From NCBI GenBank assembly GCA_946902985.2, contig OX336388.2, forward strand, positions 1,218,896,609 through 1,218,960,608: 64,000 nucleotides of DNA. The letters are read 5' to 3'. Positions 53,246-63,456 of this stretch are shown one piece after another; position 1 is the stretch's first letter; each line of letters opens with the position of its first letter. Below the pieces are notes generated by a model, which was given only the letters and a program-made list of their open reading frames with translations, did not search any database and was not told the origin of the DNA. Made by a program: the position numbers and the translations under genes. Origin of the DNA: Meconema thalassinum (lineage: Eukaryota; Arthropoda; Insecta; Orthoptera; Tettigoniidae).

Positions 53246-53750
53246 CCTCTAATGTTTAATACTTAGTAAATCATATAATTTTGAAAATTATAGGTTCAAT
53301 AAAATTTTCAAAAGGATTGCTAGAAAAGTCAAATAGAGATTTCTGTCACTAAGGGTTATAAGTTCCTATTTATATATTATTTTGTCAGATGGGAGTGGGA
53401 CTCCATTACTCCCATAGGTCCGAGGCTTGCTCGTGACATTTTTAGCAGTTTAGAGAGTACAAGTGAAGCAGGTTGCTAGCTTTACTTACACCGGGCCCTA
53501 TGAGTTTTATCTCGGGGAACAAACAAGTGAGTTGGGTAGTCCTAGCCACCCGAGCACAAGGAGGGCCACGACTCAGAGTATGTCCAGAATGCCCACTCCT
53601 ATTCCATGTAACTAATATCCCGAGTGTCGGGACACTTACTAGGACGCTCAGCCGGTTCACGAACTAGGGAGCAATGCAAGAAGGTGCTAGTAATGAAGAC
53701 ATAAAGGCTATGTTAGAAATGAACAATCTAGATGAAGCTAAAGTTAGCTT
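53246..53750. other. Non-coding stretch
   Basis: No gene recognised. A GC-richer part (53400-53660) has only short frames without domains. Confidence 0.4.
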
Positions 53751-54180
53751 TGAAGCCATTTTTCACTGTTGCCTTATTGACAATTTAATATTGTAACTTT
53801 CAGTCGTTCGACACAAAATAATTCCAATTGCTGGAATATGTGAAAAATAACCTAAAATAAATTGCATGTGATTTAGATATATATTGTTACCGACTATTGA
53901 AGAAGAAGAAGAAGAAGAAACTAAGGGATGACATGTTTTGCTCACTAAGCAAGCATCATCAGGACCAAATCTACAAGACAAGTAGCTCTACAAAACAATA
54001 CCAAACCCACAGTGACACCCTCAGTCAGTCTCTACCTTCCAATGAGAAATATATATATTATACAAGAAAACCCATCAGAAAACAACTGTAGTAATTATTA
54101 CTGATAAATATTAAAGCATTAAGCACTCGAAATAAGAACTATTTATTTTAATGTTTTAAAACTTAGAAATGACTATCCCA
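53751..54180 (-). mobile_element. Penelope 3'-end fragment (second family)
   Basis: Read on the minus strand it shows the same order of blocks as the copy at 54726-54920. These are a CTGATGATG...AAAAC ribozyme-like core (53962 to about 53935), a variable spacer with CTTCTTC repeats, AATTTATTTTAGG, GTCGAACGACTGAAAG, and AAGGCAACAGTGAAAAATGG with CTTCAAAG. Divergence shows a different subfamily. No coding part is attached. Confidence 0.55.
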
Positions 54181-54273
54181 TCAACAAAGACGATCTTCCT
54201 CCCCCAAACAAATCTATGAAGGTGTAGCTACTATTGCTGTGATACACTGAAGCAATAAGCCCGAAAACTACTG

Positions 54274-54287
54274 TAGAATTATGAACT
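54274..54287 (+). repeat. Target-site duplication of the SINE, left copy
   Basis: TAGAATTATGAACT, repeated at 54621-54634. Confidence 0.8.
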
Positions 54288-54620
54288 GAAATGAAAATCC
54301 ACAGCCTGCTTCCAGTCTCCGACCGGGTCAGGAATGGAATGAATGAAGCCCCCATCTAGCGGCGAGGATATGAACTGTGCCGGCTGCTGAGGCCTGACGC
54401 ACTCCTCTGGGGCAATGATTAAATGAATGACAGATGAAATGAAATGATAGTGGAGAGTGTTGCTGAAATGAAATTTTGACAGGGAAAACCGGAGTACCCG
54501 GAGAAAAACCTGTCTGCCTCCGTTTTGTCCAGCACAGATCTCACATGGAGTGACCGGGATTTGAACCACGGAACCAGCGGTGAGAGGCCGGCGTGCTGCC
54601 GCCTAAGCCACGGAGGCTGG
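54288..54620 (-). mobile_element. tRNA-derived SINE with 14-bp target duplication
   Basis: The minus strand starts CCAGCCTCCGTGGCTTAGGC with an A-box-like GTGGCTTAGGCGG and a B-box GGTTCAAATCCC. A body with TTTCTCCGGGTACTCCGG and CGCTAGATGGGGGCTTC follows. Identical duplications TAGAATTATGAACT flank it (54274-54287, 54621-54634). It is essentially full length, 333 bp. Confidence 0.88.
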
Positions 54621-54876
54621 TAGAATTATGAACTAATATGCGGAAATGAATTCCATGTACTCTGTTGTGATGATGGTAAAAGTCGGTTACTGCTACAACC
54701 TACAAATATTGTTTGTTGTGGTGTTTGAAGCCATTGTGGTGTTTGAAGCCATATTTTCAGTGTTGCCTTAGTAAACAAGAGTTTAGTGCTTTTCAGTCGG
54801 TCAACACGAATGTACCCAAAAGAGATGGGTTATGCCCTAATCCTGAAATAAATTACATGAGATTAATAAAACACTA

Positions 54877-54917
54877 GGATGACCAGTTTCGATCGTCAAG
54901 CGATCATCATCAGATCC
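54877..54917 (-). ncRNA. Hammerhead-ribozyme-like motif of the Penelope element
   Basis: The minus strand reads GGAT (helix I), CTGATGA (core), then T, a helix II GATCG-CTTGA-CGATC, GAAA (core), a very short helix III ACTGGT, then the cleavage triplet GTC and ATCC, which pairs with GGAT. Minimal hammerheads of this kind are known in Penelope-like elements. One unpaired T lies beside helix II. Confidence 0.6.
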
Positions 54918-55577
54918 ATTACACTTAGGCTACAAAATCTATGTTTGAAATACAGGTGAAAATATTTACAATATGTACAATTATTTAGTTGCAGTATTGG
55001 TACTGCAACTGTCAGTGTATGCTAAATGCAGTATATATGTTAGGTGAAATGCTAAATGGTGATAGCTATCCGGAGATTGTACTTTAGAGTGATTATATGG
55101 TTGTAAACTATGGTTAAACTATAAAATTTTTGGCTAACTACTTATCTGATTGTCTTCCGTATTACAGCTACTCGCAGTTTTCGTGCTCACTGGAACTCGC
55201 TGTGCGGTCGACTGCGGTGGTTATCTTAACGACTGGTTTTTCCCCTGCCACCTCCCCCCTGTCCCTACGTGCTGTGGGGAGTGATAGCGATGTGTTTATG
55301 TGAGGTGTTGCCAACCTAGATAAGATGTATGTTATTGAATGAGGTGGGTCCACAACTATTAAAGACTGTGGATTGGCCCTCGCCACGCGTGGAGCATAAC
55401 CCATTCGAACTAAGCGTTGACGGTCTTATGAGGACGTCCCGGCACCTTTAATACTGCCGCTAATATGGGCCTTGGTTTATTGCAGAAGCAAAGTACATCG
55501 TACACCTGATCCAGATAACATTTACCTATTAAAAACCCCCTAATTTCCCCCCTTTTTTATCTAGCTTGGCTGTGTCG

Positions 55578-56998
55578 CTAAATTGTGTTTTGTTTCCGAC
55601 AGGGTGTGTTTTTTAGTAGCGTGAAGAGGGGTGAGCTCTCCATGAACGTGTGTTCATTTAGATTGTTGGGATTGTTTCGTTTGGCTAGGTGTATCTCGAT
55701 TGCTTCCTTTATGTCAAGAGCTCTGCCTTTCGATTCGTGATGGATTATTTTAAGGTCCGACTCTATGTTGGTAAAGCTGTGCCCTGCGTCACACATATGT
55801 TCGCAAACGGCTGAATGTGTCTTATCGCATTCCTATGTTCATTATAACGTGTGTCTACTCGCCTTCCACTCTGCCCGATGTAATTAGCTTGACAATCAGT
55901 GTCTTGGCACGTTATAGAATATACCCCTGACCTTGAATACGGGTCACGTTTATTTAGATTACTATTTAGGAGGTGCCTAGCGGTTGTGTTTTTCGTCGTG
56001 AAAGCTATCTTTATGCCTTGTTTTTTGAATAGGTTAGTGATTTTATATGTATTCGCATTCACATAGTTGAAACGCGCAAATTTTTTCTCATTACTGTCCG
56101 GTTTGGGAATCGTTTTATCTTTATTTTTATGTTTGGCTATAATTTGATTTATTTTGCTTGGCGAGAAGTTGTTTTCCTTTGCTATTTGCATAATAGTTCT
56201 TATTTCCTTATTATAGTTGTCTTTTGACATGGGTATGTTTAAAGCTCTGTGCACCATTGAATTGAAACCCGCTAGTTTGTGCGTACTGGGGTGATTAGAC
56301 TGATTGTCGATTGCATGCGAGGTTTGTGTTGCTTTCCGGAATATGGAATATGAAAGGTCGTTGTCTTTACGTACAATAGTTATATCGAGATAATTTATTT
56401 TCCGGCCTATTTCGGATTCCTTAGTGAATTTGATAGAGTGGTGAAGGCTATTAATGGATTGGAGAATTGTTTCTTCGCTTGTTAGTGCAGTATCGTAGAT
56501 GCAAATTACATCATCTACGTATCTTTTCCATATTACTATTCCCTTTGTTGAAGTCTTTTCTAAGAACGAATTTTCTAGTGCATTGATGAAGATGTCAGCG
56601 ATTAACCCACTTAGTGGCGATCCCATTGCTGGGCCTTCTCTCTGTGTGTATATTTTATTGTCGAATTGAAACACGTTTTGGGTGAGAACGACCCTCAGTA
56701 ATCTTACAATCTCTTCAATTTCTTTTACCGAATTGTTGGATTTTAAGTTGTTTTCGATAGTGTCGATTGCTTCAATAATCGGAATATTGGTGTACATGTT
56801 AGTTACGTCGAAGGATACTAGCCTGAAGCTAGGTTTCATTTGTAGGGTGTTCAATGCTGTTACTAGTTCTGTTGTGTTCTTTACAGAGTTGTTTTTGTCG
56901 TTGGAAAGACGGCATTTTAAGATTTTTAGTAACTCTTTGCTGATTTTGTAATTAGGGGCATTCCTAAAATTGACTATTGGTCTCATTGGGCATTCCTT
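55578..56998 (-). pseudogene. Penelope reverse transcriptase / GIY-YIG endonuclease
   Basis: From the truncated start (CPMRPIVNFRNAPNYKIS) the frame covers the Penelope RT: FRLVSFDVTNMYTNIP (first Asp), GPAMGSPLSGLIADIFIN and KRYVDDVICIY (catalytic pair). It then enters the C-terminal GIY-YIG nuclease (SGVYSITC, NYIGQSGRRVDTRYNEH). A single-base frameshift near 55830 moves the last part to another frame (MCDAGHSFTNIES, IKEAIEIHL). RT and nuclease residues are otherwise intact. The N-terminal part is missing. Confidence 0.85.
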
Positions 56999-57011
56999 TT
57001 TGTTTGTCTAG

Positions 57012-57091
57012 TATTAATGTGTTGAAAGATTTGAAGGCTATTCAAAAGAAACTGATATTTTGTATAATGATCTACAGAAGATAATCAACAT
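57012..57091 (+). pseudogene. Older LINE, endonuclease piece left of the RTE insertion
   Basis: The frame SKETDILYNDLQKIIN runs into the left target duplication. On the far side of the RTE element it continues in frame as DMILLMGDFNGRVGN at 60154, so both belong to one endonuclease domain. Confidence 0.7.
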
Positions 57092-57104
57092 AACTAATAG
57101 ACAA
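57092..57104 (+). repeat. Target-site duplication of the RTE-like LINE, left copy
   Basis: AACTAATAGACAA, repeated at 60141-60153. Confidence 0.82.
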
Positions 57105-60100
57105 TATCATCATCATCATCATCATTTCCCCTTATCCAGCTCCTGCCGGGTCGGGGTATTTATGGCACTTCTCCACTTTCCTCTTTCCTTCCACAATTCT
57201 TCTTCCACGATCTTGTCCCAGTCCAGATTCCTTTTTCTCACGCTGTTCTTCACTGAATCGATCCACCTTGTTCTAGGTCTTCCTCTTGCTCTCTTACCCT
57301 TACACTTCGCCTCCAGCATCTGTCTTGGTATTCTATTTTCCTCCATCCTCTTTACATGTCCAAACCACCTTAGTTTATTCTTCTCAATTCTCTCATTTAG
57401 TTTTCCCATCCCAACTTCCTTCCTAACATCTTCATTCCTCACTCTGTCTTTCCTTGTCTTTCCTATCATACTTCGTAGGAATTTCATTTCACTGGCTTGG
57501 ATTCTACTCTCTTGCCTGCTCGTCAGGGTCCAAGTCTCAGCTGCATAAGTTAATATGGGTGCATAGTACATTTTATACATTACCTCCTTGCTTTTCCTTG
57601 GTGCTTCCTTATCCCAAACAAGTTTTCTTACACTTTGATAGAATGCATTGCTCTGCTGTACCCTCCTGCCAATCTCCATGTCCAACCTACCAGTTTGCAT
57701 CAATTCACTTCCTAAGTATTTGAACGTGTCCACAATTTCCAAACTCTGACTTCCAATTTTCACAGTGCCCTTTCCTTGTCTTTCCCCTCTTGTCATCACC
57801 ATGGTCTTGCTTTTCTCTATACTGATTTTCAGGCCATACTTCTGAATATTTTCGTTTAGTGCATCTAGTTGTTTTTGCACTTCTTCGGTGTTCCTTCCCC
57901 AGACCACAATATCATCTGCAAATAATAGTAACTTCATTTCTTTATGTCCATATGCTTCCTTTGTTTCCTTTACAATTTCATCCATTACCATTATGAATAA
58001 AAGAGGTGACAGCACACTCCCCTGTCTTAGTCCAGTCTTGTTCCTAAACCAGTCTGTCTTTCCAACTGGGGTCAGTACCCTGCTAACACAGTTGTTGTAC
58101 ATTGCTTGCACCATTTCCAACATTTCTCTTCTCAGTCTCTTCTTAACTATGGTTTCCCATACCTTCTCTCTGGGGACACTATCATATGCCTTTTCCAGAT
58201 CTATGAAAGTCATGATCAAATCCTCTCCATATTCCCACTTCTTTTCCATCACCTGCCTCAAGCTAAAGATTGGGTCCACTGTGGATCTTCCACTCCTGAA
58301 GCCATACTGTTCCTCTTGCAACTCTCCTTCCACCTTTCTTCTCATTCTTCTTTCTAATATCCTTTCCAGTATTTTTACTATCTGTGATATGAGGGTGATC
58401 CCTCTATAGTTATCACACACTTTCTTGTCTCCTTTCTTAAACACTGGTATTATTAGCCCTTTCTCCCAGTCTTCTGGTACACATTTCCGTTTCCACACAC
58501 ACTTTAGCAGTCGATACAGCCATTGCATACCAACAGGTCCAGCAGCCTTTATCATTTCTACACTGATTTCATCCACCCCTGTTGCTTTTCCCATCTTCAT
58601 TTTCTGTACTGCTAATTCCACCTCCAGCATTGTTATATCATCTTCTGTTATAGAGTCGTCAGGCTGTGTCACTTCGATCTCACCAGTACAATTGCTCACA
58701 TTCAATAGCTTATCGAAATACTCCTTCCATCGTCCCTTTATCTCTTCTGGGTGTGTTAACAACTCTCCATCTTCCTTTTTCACCAGCTTTGTAGTAACTC
58801 TTTCTTTCCTCTTACTTCTTAGAAGCCCATACAGCATCCTTTTACTGCCACTTACATCTGTTTCCATTCTTTGTGTAAATTCTTCCCAACTTTTCTTCTT
58901 TTCTTCTCCTACCACTTTCTTACACCTCCGTTTGCTGTCGTGATACTTCCTTTTGCTTTCTTCTGTTTGATCTCGGTTCCATTCTTTCCATGCAGACTTC
59001 TTTTCTTTCACTGCTTTCCTCACTTCCTCATTCCACCACGGTGTCTCCTTCTCTTTCACTCTTGTTGACGTCCTACCACAAGCACTCTCTGCTGCACCAG
59101 CAAATGTCTTTTTAAAGTGGGACCATTCCTTTTCTACATTTTCCACTTCAGTAACTGGGATTTGTTGCTTCAATCTCTCCTGAAAATCTTCCTGTACAGC
59201 TTTGTCTTTCAATTTCCATACTTTTATTTTACTTTCTCTGATCTCCTTTAGGTTTTCCAATTTTCCCCATCTAAATTTTGCCACCACAGCTGTATGGTCC
59301 CCATCAAATGCTTCTCCTGGTAAAGCTGTCACATCCATCAGCTTTCTGCGATTTGTCCTTTCCACCAGGAAGTAGTCAATTACTGATTTTGTTCTTCTAT
59401 CACCCCACCCATATCTCGTAATTTTCCTGCTGTTTTTCTTCCGAAACCATGAATTACCCACTATCAGTCCATTCCTTTCACAAAAGTTAACAAGTTCCTC
59501 TCCTTCCCGGTTCTTTTTCCCATATCCATATGGTCCAACGACTTCTTCCTTTCCTTGTCTCTCAATTCCGACTTGTGCATTCATGTCTCCCATGATCACC
59601 ACTTCTACATCTGAGATTACTCTTTCTACGTCCTCCAGGAATACTGCAATATCTTCTTCTCTGTTTCCAGTCTGTGGTGCATACACTTGTATGAAGTCCA
59701 TCACGTCATTCTTCATCTTCATTCTAATTTTCATTATTCTGTCACTCACACACTCTACCACTTCAACATACTCCTCCAGTTGTTTCGAGGTTATCAGTCC
59801 CACGCCATTTTTTGCCTCTTGGCCACCACTCCAGTATAATGTATATCCTTTCCTCAATTTCTTCCTTCCTTTACCTTTCCATTTCACTTCACTCAGCCCC
59901 ATCATTCCAACCTTCTCGCTCTCCATGAAGTCTACCACCTCCTCCACCTTGCCTGTCAGGGTCATGACATTCATGATTCCCACTTTCATTTCGGTTACTG
60001 GTCGCCCATTTTTCACAGTTCCCCCAGTACCAAAGGAACTGCGCGTCGCCTGCAGGGTATGCCCTAACCTTTTCCGAATCATTGGAAGTGCCATTTCCAT

Positions 60101-60140
60101 TTTAGGCTATTATTACGATGGGGTCGCCACTCCCAAAGGC
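57105..60140 (-). mobile_element. RTE-like LINE, apparently complete
   Basis: It is 3036 bp between 13-bp duplications. It has a 40-bp 5' leader (from GCCTTTGGGAGTGGCGACCC), one 992-codon frame and an (ATG)n tail at 57105-57124. The short leader, single frame and trinucleotide tail fit the RTE clade. It lies inside an older LINE. Confidence 0.88.
57122..60100 (-). CDS. RTE-like LINE polyprotein: endonuclease + reverse transcriptase (intact)
   Basis: The open frame of 992 residues starts MEMALPMIRKRLG. Residues about 35-290 are an apurinic-type endonuclease (KVGIMNVMTLTGKVEEVVDF, GLSEVKWKGKGR, VVIMGDMNAQVG, DGDHTAVVAKF). The RT spans about 480-800, with KMGKATGVDEISVEMIK, NYRGITLISQIVKILE, EQYGFRSGRST, MTFIDLEKAYDSVPRE, TGLRQGSVLSPLLFIMVMD and LLLFADDIVVWG. 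The C-terminal domain has FKYLGSELMQTG, LRWFGHVKRMEENR and RARGRPRTRWIDSV. All catalytic motifs are present and no lesion is seen. The TGA stop is the first unit of the ATG-repeat tail. A recently active, possibly still competent retrotransposon. Confidence 0.93.
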   Translation of the reverse strand: MEMALPMIRKRLGHTLQATRSSFGTGGTVKNGRPVTEMKVGIMNVMTLTGKVEEVVDFMESEKVGMMGLSEVKWKGKGRKKLRKGYTLYWSGGQEAKNGVGLITSKQLEEYVEVVECVSDRIMKIRMKMKNDVMDFIQVYAPQTGNREEDIAVFLEDVERVISDVEVVIMGDMNAQVGIERQGKEEVVGPYGYGKKNREGEELVNFCERNGLIVGNSWFRKKNSRKITRYGWGDRRTKSVIDYFLVERTNRRKLMDVTALPGEAFDGDHTAVVAKFRWGKLENLKEIRESKIKVWKLKDKAVQEDFQERLKQQIPVTEVENVEKEWSHFKKTFAGAAESACGRTSTRVKEKETPWWNEEVRKAVKEKKSAWKEWNRDQTEESKRKYHDSKRRCKKVVGEEKKKSWEEFTQRMETDVSGSKRMLYGLLRSKRKERVTTKLVKKEDGELLTHPEEIKGRWKEYFDKLLNVSNCTGEIEVTQPDDSITEDDITMLEVELAVQKMKMGKATGVDEISVEMIKAAGPVGMQWLYRLLKCVWKRKCVPEDWEKGLIIPVFKKGDKKVCDNYRGITLISQIVKILERILERRMRRKVEGELQEEQYGFRSGRSTVDPIFSLRQVMEKKWEYGEDLIMTFIDLEKAYDSVPREKVWETIVKKRLRREMLEMVQAMYNNCVSRVLTPVGKTDWFRNKTGLRQGSVLSPLLFIMVMDEIVKETKEAYGHKEMKLLLFADDIVVWGRNTEEVQKQLDALNENIQKYGLKISIEKSKTMVMTRGERQGKGTVKIGSQSLEIVDTFKYLGSELMQTGRLDMEIGRRVQQSNAFYQSVRKLVWDKEAPRKSKEVMYKMYYAPILTYAAETWTLTSRQESRIQASEMKFLRSMIGKTRKDRVRNEDVRKEVGMGKLNERIEKNKLRWFGHVKRMEENRIPRQMLEAKCKGKRARGRPRTRWIDSVKNSVRKRNLDWDKIVEEELWKERGKWRSAINTPTRQELDKGK

Positions 60141-60153
60141 AACTAATAGACAA
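60141..60153 (+). repeat. Target-site duplication of the RTE-like LINE, right copy
   Basis: AACTAATAGACAA, identical to 57092-57104. Confidence 0.82.
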
Positions 60154-62545
60154 GATATGATACTGTTAATGGGAGACTTCAATGGCAGAGTTGGTAATGA
60201 GAAAATTCAGAACATGGAGATGTAACCCGCAATAATAATGGAAGAAAATTAATAGATTTCACTATCTTCAATCGGTTTCGGATTATGAACACACTGTTTC
60301 CACTCAAGGACAGTCATAAATATACATGGTCCACAAGAAATCAGAAATCGATTATTGATTATATAATTTGTAATGGAAAATTGGCGGATTTAGTTTTGAA
60401 TACAAGAGTTCATCGAGGACCTGTATTAGAAACGGACAACTATTTATTAGTTGCCCCTATTCGTTTAAAACCACGGTGGTTCAAGAAAAAGAAACAAAGA
60501 ACACAGGAAAACGAAACTTTATATAAGGTTAACCTTTTTAATGATCCCAGTATAAAATGGCTATATCAAAACAGGCTTGATAATAACATTCAGATGATTC
60601 CACTTTCTGACGATGTTGAAGACGAGTGGTCCAATTTGAGTTCAGCTCTAAAACAGTCAGCATTTGAAAGTTTGGGAGAAAAGAGGAGATGGTAAAAGAA
60701 AACGGGTATAAGAATTTGGTACGAAGAAATTGCAAAAGTAATATCCAAAAAAAAAAAAAAAGGAATACATATAAAAAGTTTCTGTCAACTGGTCAATTAG
60801 AAGATAAAATCTAATACCATCATAAGAGAGCAATAGCAAAAAGAGAAGTCTGTAAGAAACACAGGAAAAGTTGGGAAAACTTTGTCTCGAACCTGGAGAC
60901 TGACATAACAAGACCACAACCACAAACCTATACAATTCTGAAAAAACTAAATAGGGAAGTAAAAGAAGTTGTAAAAATTAATGCAATATCTCACAAAGAA
61001 TGGCTTGAGTAGTTTCAAAACCTTTGGATAAGTCCAAATATTGAACAACTTGTTTTACAAGCATCTAACAAGTCTTTCGGAAAATATTACACTTGAAGAA
61101 TTAGAACAGGTCTGGAGGAAACTTCGAAATGGGAAAACACCTGGAGAAGATTCAATAAATGCAGAAATGTTGAAATGTTCAGGCGATGCCTTCAAGGAAA
61201 GGTTTCTCAGATTATTGAATTTAATCTTGATGGGTATCAGGCCTCCAGTAGACTGGCAAAAGGCAATAGTTATTCCTCTTCATAAGAAGGGAAATATGAA
61301 CGATTTGGAAAATTATAGAGGAATAACTATACTTAACTCTGGATACAACATTTTTGCTAACAATGTTAAAGAAAAATTACTGAAACATTATTCTGAGGTA
61401 ATAGGGAATGAACAACATGGGTTTAGAAAAGGTCGCACATGTGCAGATGCCTACTTCACCGTAAAAATTTTGATCGAAAAACTCAAGAGTTCAATTTAGA
61501 AACTCACATAACATTTGTTGATTTTTAGAAATCTTTTGATTTTGTTGACAGAAACAGACGTATTGATATATTGGCCAGGGATTGTGTCCCCCAACAGTTA
61601 ATTGATAACATATACAACATGCATAGTGGTACTCTTATAGCAGTAAGGTTAAGTAATCATAAGACCGAGTGGAAGCCAATCAGCAGAGGGGTAAGACAAG
61701 CCTGTGGACTCTCTCCATTGCTATTCATATTCTACATGAATGCTATAATAAAGGAATGGAGGTGTGAAAGACATGGTTCAATACCAATCAGCAGGCATCT
61801 AAAGAATTTAGATGCTATACTATTTGCTGATGATGTTGCATTGGTAGCAGCACCCGAAGATGATCTGCAGTGGTCAGTATTCAACCTCCAGAAAGTGGCA
61901 TCAAAATTCTGAATGTGCATTTCTACGGAAAAGACTAAAGTAATGGCCTTTATGGGTAAGGACCCTATCCCCAGTAATATTTGTCTGGATGATAAAATTT
62001 TAGAAAGAGTTAATGAATTCAAGTATTTAGGATATCATTTATCTTTTCAAGAAGGAGACATAACTGCAAAAATAACAAATTATACCAGAACAACAGGAAT
62101 TATCAATCACGTCATGAAGCCATCTCTTGTCCAAAGGCATACACGCTTGCGTTTGTATAACACATTAGCCAGACCAACCCTGTGCTATGGCAGCGAGGCA
62201 TGGACAATAAGATCTCAGGACATCTCCAGACTCGCAGCACGCGAAATGCCATTCATGAGCCGAACAGCAGGCTATACTAAATGGGATCATAAGAGAAATG
62301 AGGATGTGCTGAAGGAACTAAAAGTGAAACCAATAACTACCTACATTTGTGACTACCAAGAGAACTGGAAACATCATGTCCAAAGGATGGCATCTGGAAG
62401 ATTACCAAAGGAGATCCTTTGCTACCAGCCACGGGGAAATGGATCAATACGACGTCCGATGAAGAGATGGAGGAAAGTGCAAGACCGTAATGGGACATTT
62501 GGCCCAATACTTGGAAGGAAGATGATGATGATGATGATGATGAAG
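60154..62545 (+). pseudogene. Older LINE (host of the RTE insertion): endonuclease + RT
   Basis: Pieces in order are DMILLMGDFNGRVGN, the endonuclease end (YTWSTRNQKSIIDYIICNGK, VLETDNYLL) and the RT: KLRNGKTPGEDSINAEML, WQKAIVIPLHKKGN, NYRGITILNSGYNIF, QHGFRKGRTCADAYFTVKIL, RQACGLSPLLFIFYMN, LFADDVALVAAP. The C-terminus has FKYLGYHLSF, TLARPTLCYGSEAWTIRS, KRNEDVLKELKV and IRRPMKRWRK. Stops or frameshifts lie near 60225, 60695, 61010, 61497, 61528 and 61911. It ends in a (GATGAT)n tail at 62521-62545, running directly from coding sequence. Confidence 0.85.
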
Positions 62546-62590
62546 ATCTGATGTTCATACTTATCTGCTGATGTTTATCACTTACTTCAC

Positions 62591-62815
62591 TTAATTCCTG
62601 CCCCTCCTTCCGGAGCATAGGGCCTTGGCGAAATTTCTCCACGCAGTACGGTTCCTGGCCATTCTCTTCACTTGACTCCAGTTCTTGTCCACCTCTGCAA
62701 TTTCATTTTCGATCGTCCTCTTCCAGGTCTTCTTAGGTCGACCTCGTTTCCTGGCACCTTGAGGATTCCAGTCTAGCGCCGCCCTCTCAATAGCTCCGTC
62801 CGGCTTCCTTAGGCC
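62591..62815 (-). pseudogene. LINE C-terminal end, 5'-truncated
   Basis: The minus strand reads ALDWNPQGARKRGRPKKTWK, then RTIENEIAEVDKNWSQVK, then MARNRTAWRNFAKALCS and a stop at 62591. The GRPKKTW block and the final R..W..F...LCS are typical of the extreme C-terminus of a LINE reverse transcriptase of a different family from its neighbours. Confidence 0.72.
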
Positions 62816-63139
62816 CAGTTGTACGAACTCTGGTTATCCATCGGAATAGCTATACCTGGGCTAGAGTCTTCCTTGGTATATTTCCAAGGGTGGGTTGTAC
62901 GACAAGATTTTGTTCCGGGGCTCGCTATTCCATGTTTGTCTTGAGAGACTAGCTAAGTTGGTAACAAACGGAGCCAACTTTGTGGACATATTGACATGAA
63001 ATTTGAACTTCTTTGGTAACAGATGAATATCGAATTGACCACTGCGATACTCCATGAGAGGCCGTGAGAAATTGAGAATAACAAACCACGGCCGTGGACA
63101 AACATACTGTAATAAATCCATGCATTGGTTACAAATAAT
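62816..63139. other. Non-coding stretch
   Basis: No recognised gene. GGTTGTACGA and GTTGTACGAA words near 62818 and 62893 are locally similar, but no clear repeat could be delimited. Confidence 0.4.
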
Positions 63140-63152
63140 AGTATAAATCGTA

Positions 63153-63443
63153 AAAACGCCTGGCACTATACAGCCCACGACGGGCTAAGGCCGACCAGCC
63201 ATTTGGCCTGCAGATATTGGGGTGACGCGTGATCAGCGTGTCGGGTCCCCTCGGCCGTTAATCTTGGTTTTCGTGATCGGGGCGCTGCCTCACCGTCAGA
63301 CAGCTACTCAATTGTCCTCACGAGGCTGAGTGCACCCCGTTCCAACCTTCACGTCAGTTTTAAAATCCCTGAGGGAGCCGGGAATCGAACCCGGGGCCTC
63401 CGGGTGAGAGGGAGGCGCGCTACCCCAACACCACGGGGCCGGC
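63153..63443 (-). mobile_element. tRNA-derived SINE with 13-bp target duplication
   Basis: The minus strand starts GCCGGCCCCGTGGTGTTGGG, with A-box TGGTGTTGGGGTAGCG and B-box GGGTTCGATTCCC, then a body (ACTCAGCCTCGTGAGGACAA, CTGCAGGCCAAATGGCTGG). Duplications AGTATAAATCGTA (63140-63152) and AGTATGAATCGTA (63444-63456) flank it. Full length. Confidence 0.88.
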
Positions 63444-63456
63444 AGTATGAATCGTA

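Larger units (their letters stand above)
54726..57011 (-). mobile_element. Penelope-like retroelement, 5'-truncated
   Basis: The minus strand has reverse transcriptase and GIY-YIG endonuclease (56986-55578), a 3' region, a hammerhead-like motif (54917-54877) and a terminal part (54868-54726) that recurs dispersed in this window. Its truncated 5' end meets LINE sequence at about 57012. Confidence 0.82.

Noticed and set aside
57060..60146. Several long plus-strand frames opposite the RTE-like LINE
   Set aside because: They are antisense shadows of the 992-codon minus-strand gene. Their Ser/Phe/Pro-rich composition is what antisense of Lys/Glu-rich coding gives.
62861..63178. 105-codon minus-strand frame starting MGCIVPGVF
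   Set aside because: It overlaps a SINE end and has no recognisable domain or codon bias.
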